In this document: one piece after another, positions 57,417 to 64,000 of the stretch
Position numbering within the stretch: position 1 is the stretch's first letter
How the letters are laid out: each line of letters starts with the position of its first letter
DNA from: Kwoniella bestiolae CBS 10118
Lineage: Eukaryota; Basidiomycota; Tremellomycetes; Tremellales; Cryptococcaceae
Assembly (NCBI RefSeq): GCF_000512585.2
Contig: NC_089245.1
Coordinates: 1,860,001-1,924,000 of the forward strand
Reading direction: 5' to 3'
Length of the DNA: 64,000 nucleotides
Program-made: the position numbers and the translations under genes
The notes under the pieces: model-generated
Database searches by the model: none
What the model was told of the DNA's origin: nothing
What the model saw: the letters and a program-made list of their open reading frames with translations, nothing else

Positions 57417-60400
57417 ATGCCTTCTTCAAATTATCCCCCACAGCAACCCATGGGTGCACTGGGCAACAATGGAGTAAGTACTCTTCTGCTCATCTAATCC
57501 CGATGGGAGATTCCGCGGGGATTTGTCATCTCTGCCTTTCGAGTCTTTCATGTTGGTCTATTGTCAAGGGATACGTCGCGGCGAGACCTCGAGTCTAGCT
57601 TGTGCCAAACAAAGCGGCAGAGTGATCCGCAAAGATGGATCGCCTTTGATCCGGTGTTCTCGGTCTCACCGATAGTTAGAGTGGTGATGCGGTGTATCCG
57701 GAGTTGGAATTCGAAGGGGATTGTCATAGCCCATCGTCACCATTCCTCCCCTCATCTATCTACTTGACATACTCAACTGTTCAATCTCTCTCAACTCTGA
57801 TATGTTACAAAGACAACATCGAAGCCTCATCGCTAGATTGCCCGCTGACAAATCATATTGTACTACAATCACAGTACCCACCCAATCCGAACATCCCTTC
57901 GGAGCCATATTCTCGAGAGTTCCAACCTCAACCTATCAACAATCAATCTTACCTCCCTCCTCCATACGTTATACCAGGATATCAACAACCTCAGCCGCAA
58001 TACAACCCACAACCTCAATACACTCCTCAACCACCTGCTCAATCGGTAGAGCCAAGTAAGAGTTCGGAGAAGAAGCGGAAATCGCCCAAGTCATCTTCAG
58101 GTCCAAAAGCCGAAGCGGCGATCCCTATACCTGTCGACGGTGTCATCCCAGCCAAGAGAGGTAGACCAAGAAAGAGTGCCAATATCACTCCTACTGAACA
58201 AGTAAAGAAAGATCAACCACAACAACAACCACAGCAAGCACAACAACAACCGGCTATCATGGTTTACCCACCGCCCCCACCTATCCCTGGAGAGAAATAT
58301 AACCCTTCGCCATTATTCACTAATGGTACTCATGATAATTCGAGATCTGGTAATTCCACACCAAACAATCATGATGGAAGGCAATTACCTTCTATGGGAT
58401 CGTGGGCACCACCCACGACCAATTCTTCGCCGAATTCTGGACAACCCAGAGGTCAGCAACCTTATATTAGCAGTGTTCCAGCAAATGGATGGTCGTCAAC
58501 GCCACCACGACCTTTCACCACGAATGAACAGATACAAGGTTGGCCTCAATCATATCACTCGCAATCTGATTCTCAAGTTCCGACCAGACAAGTGAAGAGG
58601 GAACGGCAACATGATCAAGATAATGCCAGACCGCTGAGTGATCCGGGAGAAGTGGAAGCTTCTTTAGCTCTAGCAGGATTGAAAAGACGAGATAGTGCGC
58701 CATCATCCGCTAAGAAGCCCAAGAAGGAGAAAGAAGATAGTAAAGCGGCGAGCAAGAAAGCTGAAAAGGATGGAAAGAAGAGTTGCGCAGAGTGTAGAAG
58801 GCTAAAAGCTAAATGTGATAGAGTTTTCCCTTGCTCAAATTGTAAGTCAGCTGTAATACAACACAGTAATTGGCATACGCTTATTGATCGATACACAGGT
58901 CGAAGAAGAGGATGCGCACTTGTGTGTCCTGAAGGCGATCTAAGTTGTATGCAAGGTAAACGACTAGTCCTAGCATCGACTGAACAACTTCATGAACGGA
59001 TCGCTCAATTGGAATCAGCATTATTCCAATCGCATGGTAAAACTTCAGCAAACCATCATCCATTACTTGCACCTGAATACTTGGATGGCGGATTCGCTTC
59101 CTTACCTCCACCACCGCCTTTACTGCAGAATGATTCGCTCGATCAATCACCTCAATCTGGGTCACATTCTCACTCCCACTCTCACTCGAATGGCGATGCG
59201 ATCAACAGATCACCCAAGGGACCATCCTCAGCTTCGAGTCTCATCCTGGCTACCCCGCAAATGTCCGCCGAGAGATCGAGCTCCCAAGGTCGTATGGCCG
59301 TTGAAAGCTTGTTGACGGAAGATGCCGCTGCACCGGAAGGTAAGAGGGAAGATGAATGGGCTGGTGAAAATGCTGCTCCCGCTATGATTGTAAGTCCTGT
59401 ATCCCTTATCCTTATATCCAGTCCCTTATCCTTATATCCAGTGCGAGCAGCTAATGAATGGTATGAACCGCGCAGATCGGTACGGTCGGTAATCAGCCGA
59501 ACGAAGATCTTGATGATCGTCATCAAGTATTTGAAAGACTCAAGAAGATTCTGAGGGTGTTACCTCCCAGGGAAGAGTTACAGCGAAGAGCGAATAATTT
59601 CTGGAAGACCTCTGTCTGGTAGTAAGTGGTGATCCCTTATGCTATTTGGGCATCGCTGATATCGATACAGCCAAACGGTGCTGCACAAAGAGGAGTTTGA
59701 TTCTATCTATGAACCAGCTGTTTATGGTGAGTCGAGTCCATGGACCTCGACTTGGGGAAGGATTTTGGGCTGACCAAGCGTTTAGCTCCTACACCTTCAA
59801 ACCCTCTTTCACCCCATAAGTTGGCGGTAGTCTTGATAGTCTTGACGCTGGATACTTACCTTGACATGTCTACTGATGAGTAAGTGTCTCATGACTTTGT
59901 GTTACAGTCATGTCAGATCTAAGACTGATGGACTTCACGTTCTCGTTTGATCAGGGAAAATCTTGTTGTTGCTGAGTACTGGGACGCAACTCAGAGATGT
60001 TTTGACACTCGATTTGGATGGGCTTCAAGTGTTGCTGGTGTTCAGGCTTTGGTAAGCTCTCGCTCATCCGTACATCGCAAGGATGATCCCTTACAGAGTG
60101 TATGTAGGCACTCGCTACTCTCTTTGTTGGCTTTGGATGGCGAGGGGCAAGAGCTTCCAATTTCTATTGGTTGAGACAGATGACTTCTGCTTCTATGCAG
60201 GTGAGTCACCTCTTCGTTGATGCATCTCGATGACGCTAGCTCATGTTATATCACTTCCCAGCTCGGATTACACAAAGACCCTCATCCATCTCTACCCGAG
60301 GAAGAGAGAGAATTCCGACGTCGGGTGTTCCACGAGGTGAGTGTAATGCGAATAATTGTTCCTGTACATAGATCAGAACTGATTTTCGAAACATACAGAT

Positions 60401-62059
60401 TTTCGTTCTTGACTGTTTGATCTGTCTCAACCACGGTCAGAGAACAGCGATCCCAATGGAATACGTCGAAGCTGCTTATCCCAAGAACACATCAACCTTG
60501 TCATTGAAGAAATACGAGTTCATGAAACTGGTTAAAACTCAAGTTATCGATATTGGATGTTTACCCGATTCCGCTCCTGCTAGCTGGGAGAAGGTCGAGG
60601 ACGTCAAGAACAAGTTGATGCAGTTCGAGTAAGTGCGACTTGCTCAACTGCTCTTTGACAGAATTTCGCTGATCTTCCACGATTATAATTTGCTCAGTGT
60701 CACTGCTATTCCCTGGTTACATTGTCCTTTGTTAAGAGGAGGACCTCTGCCGCCTCCCGTGGGAGGGTTCACCGGTGATGATGCTATGGCTTTACAGTCT
60801 ACTACTACGTCTAGTAAGTGAGATTCCCCAATTTTTGTAATTTTTGGATGTGGATGATGTATGTTGATGGTGTCTTCCGGAACAGTGTGTCATTATAAAG
60901 CGATGCGTGAGTCTGCTATTCGTATACGGGCGATTCATGTCGATGCTGATATCTCCCTTTAGTCTACCTCTTCCGACCCGCTCTAAGGCGTCTGGTCGCT
61001 CGACTTCGATCACAGCCTCGCGAATCAGTCGTGTTCAGCGATGCTGATAGAGAAACCGTTTCGATGACCTATCGAGCATGTCACGCCATCACTCTCACAT
61101 CGTATTATATGGCACGCAAGCATCCTAGGTTAATGGCTAGATGCTGGATGGTGTGGGTTCAGACCTTCTCTGCGGCCGTTTCGATGGCGGCTCTGGCTAT
61201 CTGGTGCGGACCTCACTTGGAGAGTACCTTCATTGGGTCAGCTTATCAAGAGTTGAGCGAGGCATGTGATATGATTGGTGAGAATGGAAGTAAGAGGAGT
61301 TTAGGTGTTTTGGTGGGTCTTCTTGAACATTGTTATCTAACACAATGGACTGACCGACATATTGCCGTGTAGTCATTATTACCCATCCTTAAAGCATTAG
61401 TAGCCAATCGATACCCTCAAGTCATCGGTAAACAGTCCACCGAGACGTCCATCTCGCAAGAAGGAGAAGACATGTTATTTGCCTTGTTGGGAGGTCAAGT
61501 TGACGGGAGAGACACCTCAATCCCACAGACCAATACTCCTCTATCCGTCCCTCAAATTGCTGCCAACCCCAGCCAACCGCAGACAATCGACCAAACTCCA
61601 GCTAAACCTCAATACCTGGGCCAAGACTCAGAAACCAACAACAACATCCCCTTCCAAGCGCCAATGATCAACCCCAACGCCGCTCCAGAAGCGTACGCCG
61701 TCGGACCCTACGCTCAACCAAATTCGACGGGCTGGCTTCTACCATCCAACCCCACTACAGGCGAGGGCGACGTAGTCTTACCTTTAGTCCAATCTGCTCC
61801 CACTGCTCTCCCGCTCTCGAACAGCTCCAGCGCTAATGCTAATGGCGGGATTGAGAACCCCACGGAACTATGGGCAAGATTACAGACTTTCTATGAGCCC
61901 ACGCCGATATTTTGGAATGGGATGACGTTTGGGGGGATGGCGATGGACGGGTTGACCATGGGGAATATGAATATGGGTATGGGTGTGCAGGGGACAGCTG
62001 TGCCGGGTGGAATCGGGGCTGGGGGAGGGTTCGTGGATTATAGTGGACCGATGTATTAG
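57417..62059 (+). CDS. Zn2Cys6 fungal-specific transcription factor
   Basis: Nuclear DNA-binding regulator. Exon 1 (57417-57473) gives MPSSNYPPQQPMGALGNNG; exon 2 starts at 57875 in phase 0 (YPPNPNIPSEPYS), leaving a 401-nt intron. The N-terminal 280 residues are rich in Gln, Pro, Asn and Ser (QQQPQQAQQQ) with basic patches (AKRGRPRKSAN, an AT-hook-like GRPRK). The Zn2Cys6 domain is CAECRRLKAKCDRVFPCSNC, spliced to GRRRGCALVCPEGDLSC; the coiled-coil STEQLHERIAQLESALFQS comes next and would mediate dimerisation. The middle-homology region (LGLHKDPHPSLPEEEREFRR, LDCLICLNHGQRTAIP) matches the fungal_trans domain. The C-terminal tail is Asn/Gly/Met-rich (GMTFGGMAMDGLTMGNMNMG) and may activate. 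Several introns, one of which contains a 20-bp tandem repeat (59402-59441). The RRGCA..CP.G variant is typical of basidiomycete members. Confidence 0.88.
57474..57874 (+). other. Long first intron of the Zn2Cys6 gene
   Basis: A 401-nt intron between GTAAGT at 57474 and ACAATCACAG ending 57874, about six times the usual length here. Small open frames in it have no motif. It may hold regulatory sequence or a hidden small exon. Confidence 0.55.
59402..59441 (+). repeat. 20-bp tandem duplication in an intron
   Basis: TCCCTTATCCTTATATCCAG occurs twice in succession (59402-59421 and 59422-59441) in the intron after APAMI of the Zn2Cys6 gene. The second copy brings an extra AG close to the true acceptor. 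Confidence 0.9.
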
Positions 62060-62319
62060 TTGAGTGTTAGGGGGAATGGATTTCATGTATTTGTATCTTA
62101 CTATTCATATGTTTTAGCTTAGAGAAAGGATGTCTTTGTTCATGCGCATGGAACTGTATCGTCTATGTCATGCAGATGTGTTTCTGTGTTTGAGTGATAT
62201 CGTATTGCCCACAGATCTGTTATGCTACACATGTAATTGAGATACATACAGGGGGGAAAGCTACAACTTGACTATCGACGTAGCACTGTACACGGAGTGG
62301 TAGTGATACAAGCAAAATA

Positions 62320-64000
62320 TCAACCAAAAGCTTCATTCCGTACTTTATCCATTATCTTATCCAATATCTCTTGATCTCCTTTTTCCAACAACGAAGCACC
62401 ATCTTCTCGAGTTGGGGACTGATCGTGAGACTCGTGTTGTATCGTCCTACATTCCAGCAAAACAACCAACCTCTCCATCAAAACCATCATGGCAGGTAAT
62501 ACCTTCTCAGGTAAACTCATCTTCTGCTCCGCCTGCCCCACAACCAAAGAACGTTTCGACTCATTCGAACTAGTGTCTTCCATTTGGTCCGAATCCAAAT
62601 CTTCGTCCTGGTCGTCGTGCCGTATCCGCCCAATAGGCATTGAAAGTGGTAACCAAACCATGTCTCCATTTCGACTGATATGATGTAAAGTCTCACTGAT
62701 CAAATCCCATTCAGACAACTTCAATCCCATCCTCGTCCTATTACTTCTGAGCGACTGTAAATCTTTCCGTCTAGTCGAGTGGTTGATCCCGAGCTTGATT
62801 TGATCGATTAGAGGAAGTCGTATGATCATTTTCATCATTTCTGAAGAAACGATATCTATGGTCTTTCGATCGGGTGATATACCGTATCGAGTCATTTGAC
62901 GTAACACATATAAACTTAATGGTAGATCCGATGTTAATGTTGATTTGAGGATTGTGTTGATCAATGGAGAGGTGAGAAGGTTCGATTGGGGATATCGTTT
63001 AGCCTGGTTGAATACTCTTTTAATCGACTTCTTGAGTGGCGGTAATGACTGAATTGTGGACGACGACGGACCAAGGTAAAGTTGGAATAGGGCTATCCAC
63101 GAATCCGGATTTGGTAGATGATCTTCTACCTCCTTCGATTCAATCAGATCCCATATCCTCCTTGAGGCGGTATAATCCCCAGCCATACGCTCAGCTTTCA
63201 TCCAGCTGTTCAGAAAACCTAGACTTGGCTTCGTACCTTCTCCTATCAGATCTATTAGATCTTTTGCCAGGTTCCTGGGGAAGGTCGATTGAGCTTTTGG
63301 GATATCGTTGGACATTCGCCATGTGTTGAGTACCGTGGAGTAGACTTTACATATTGCCAATTGATCTTTCTCGTCCAGCGTTACAGGTTTGGTGGAAGAT
63401 GAAGGTATAGAGTCGAGTTTGGTCTGAACGGTTCCTCTAAATTCCTTGAGCAGTTGTAATGATCCTTTGAAGTTGGATTGATAATAATGCGATGTGAATA
63501 GTAGATCCCATATCTCCAAAGGCCAATCTTGCTTCTCCATCTTCGTTGCATCGTTGGTAGATAGGGATAGACAGTCATTAATCATATTTTCTACTAAACC
63601 AATCTCAGGGTTTATATCTCTTATAACCGCTCTCAGCAATACATCTAACAAGGGGATATCCAGCTGGTCAGGTAAGAGCGGTAAGATCTTGTTGATTATC
63701 GATACCCTAGCGGTGATGTCTTCCGAAGATAAGCTGGATTTGAGAATGGATGTAAGAGTGGGTATGGATATTGGTATTTTCTCTTCTAGGGAACGATCTA
63801 GTAGAGATGATATTGCGTATAAACCTTTTGGATGATCCAGGAATGATGAGATGAGCTTCGAGTATGATACTTGGCGATCTTGTCGAGATTGAGAGGAGGA
63901 TGGGTTGAACGATTGCGAGGCGAGGTGATGGTGTGCTGTTTCGATGTGCGAGGTGAGGGAGGTACGGTAAATGTACGAAGGGGATAGAGATGTTGGCTGA
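62320..64000 (-). CDS. PPR-like protein, 5' part outside the window
   Basis: The open frame runs 560 codons from the window edge at 64000 down to TGA at 62320-62322 without a break; the start lies beyond 64000. Upstream of an internal ATG at 63651 the frame reads YSKLISSFLDHPKGLYAISS and EDITARVSIINKILPLLPDQ, so it is coding. The protein is made of helical pairs about 35 residues long; the clearest is FLNSWMKAERMAGDYTASRR, IWDLIESKEVEDHLPNPDSW, IALFQLYLG, close to pentatricopeptide repeats. Such proteins usually bind organellar RNA and act in mitochondrial RNA processing or translation. The C-terminal part has an acidic insert (RIRHDDQDEDLDSDQMEDTS). No intron is visible. Identity with a named fungal PPR protein cannot be claimed. 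Confidence 0.72.
   Translation of the reverse strand, partial: QPTSLSPSYIYRTSLTSHIETAHHHLASQSFNPSSSQSRQDRQVSYSKLISSFLDHPKGLYAISSLLDRSLEEKIPISIPTLTSILKSSLSSEDITARVSIINKILPLLPDQLDIPLLDVLLRAVIRDINPEIGLVENMINDCLSLSTNDATKMEKQDWPLEIWDLLFTSHYYQSNFKGSLQLLKEFRGTVQTKLDSIPSSSTKPVTLDEKDQLAICKVYSTVLNTWRMSNDIPKAQSTFPRNLAKDLIDLIGEGTKPSLGFLNSWMKAERMAGDYTASRRIWDLIESKEVEDHLPNPDSWIALFQLYLGPSSSTIQSLPPLKKSIKRVFNQAKRYPQSNLLTSPLINTILKSTLTSDLPLSLYVLRQMTRYGISPDRKTIDIVSSEMMKMIIRLPLIDQIKLGINHSTRRKDLQSLRSNRTRMGLKLSEWDLISETLHHISRNGDMVWLPLSMPIGRIRHDDQDEDLDSDQMEDTSSNESKRSLVVGQAEQKMSLPEKVLPAMMVLMERLVVLLECRTIQHESHDQSPTREDGASLLEKGDQEILDKIMDKVRNEAFG

Noticed and set aside
1..64000. CRISPR arrays, bacterial operons, tRNA or rRNA genes
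   Set aside because: The genes are spliced and eukaryotic; no regularly spaced repeat array was seen, and I found no convincing tRNA T-loop with matching arms by eye. A tRNA scan could still find one.

Overview
This 64-kb window is nuclear DNA from an intron-rich fungus. The genes are split by many short introns of about 50-70 nt with GTGAGT-like donors, CTGAC/CTGAT-like branch motifs and AG acceptors. Gene families (fungal Zn2Cys6 regulator, Asa1, Tvp38, WDR48, fungal POT and sugar porters) and overall style suggest a basidiomycete yeast of the Tremellomycetes, close to Kwoniella or Cryptococcus. That placement is inference from style and families; no database search was possible. I recognise 24 protein-coding genes, two of them cut by the window edges, and no RNA gene.

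Left part (1-17.5 kb), housekeeping: guanine deaminase (partial), a CUL1-type cullin, an unknown probably mitochondrial protein, the mitochondrial phosphate carrier, a short-chain dehydrogenase, a POT-family peptide transporter and a Tvp38/VTT Golgi membrane protein.

Accessory island (18.3-25.8 kb): two related kinase-like genes (18370-19560 and 24479-25775, both minus) enclose two related copies of a small protein I do not recognise (20206-21083 minus, 22764-23626 plus). Both families are duplicated and rearranged here. The small-protein paralogs share exon structure and a core promoter. The island also holds an 11-bp minisatellite just upstream of one kinase and a 77-bp tandem duplication between the small-protein genes. 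It is the most likely place for an undescribed system.

Middle (26-38.5 kb): an Asa1-like WD40 protein, a Mn-type cation diffusion facilitator, a large Ser/Thr kinase with long disordered flanks, and a small unknown protein assembled from three exons.

Metabolic group (40.2-47.4 kb): a sugar-porter MFS transporter, a class A flavoprotein monooxygenase, a polysaccharide-deacetylase/imidase-like hydrolase and a type II haloacid dehalogenase. They may form a small catabolic cluster of transport, oxidation and hydrolysis, but no common substrate can be read from the sequence.

Right part (47.6-64 kb): a single-pass membrane protein, a WDR48/UAF1 ortholog, an unknown coiled-coil/disordered protein, a Zn2Cys6 transcription factor with a 401-nt first intron, and a partial PPR-like protein. 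Exon joins stated as exact below were checked for frame by hand; other intron positions are approximate.
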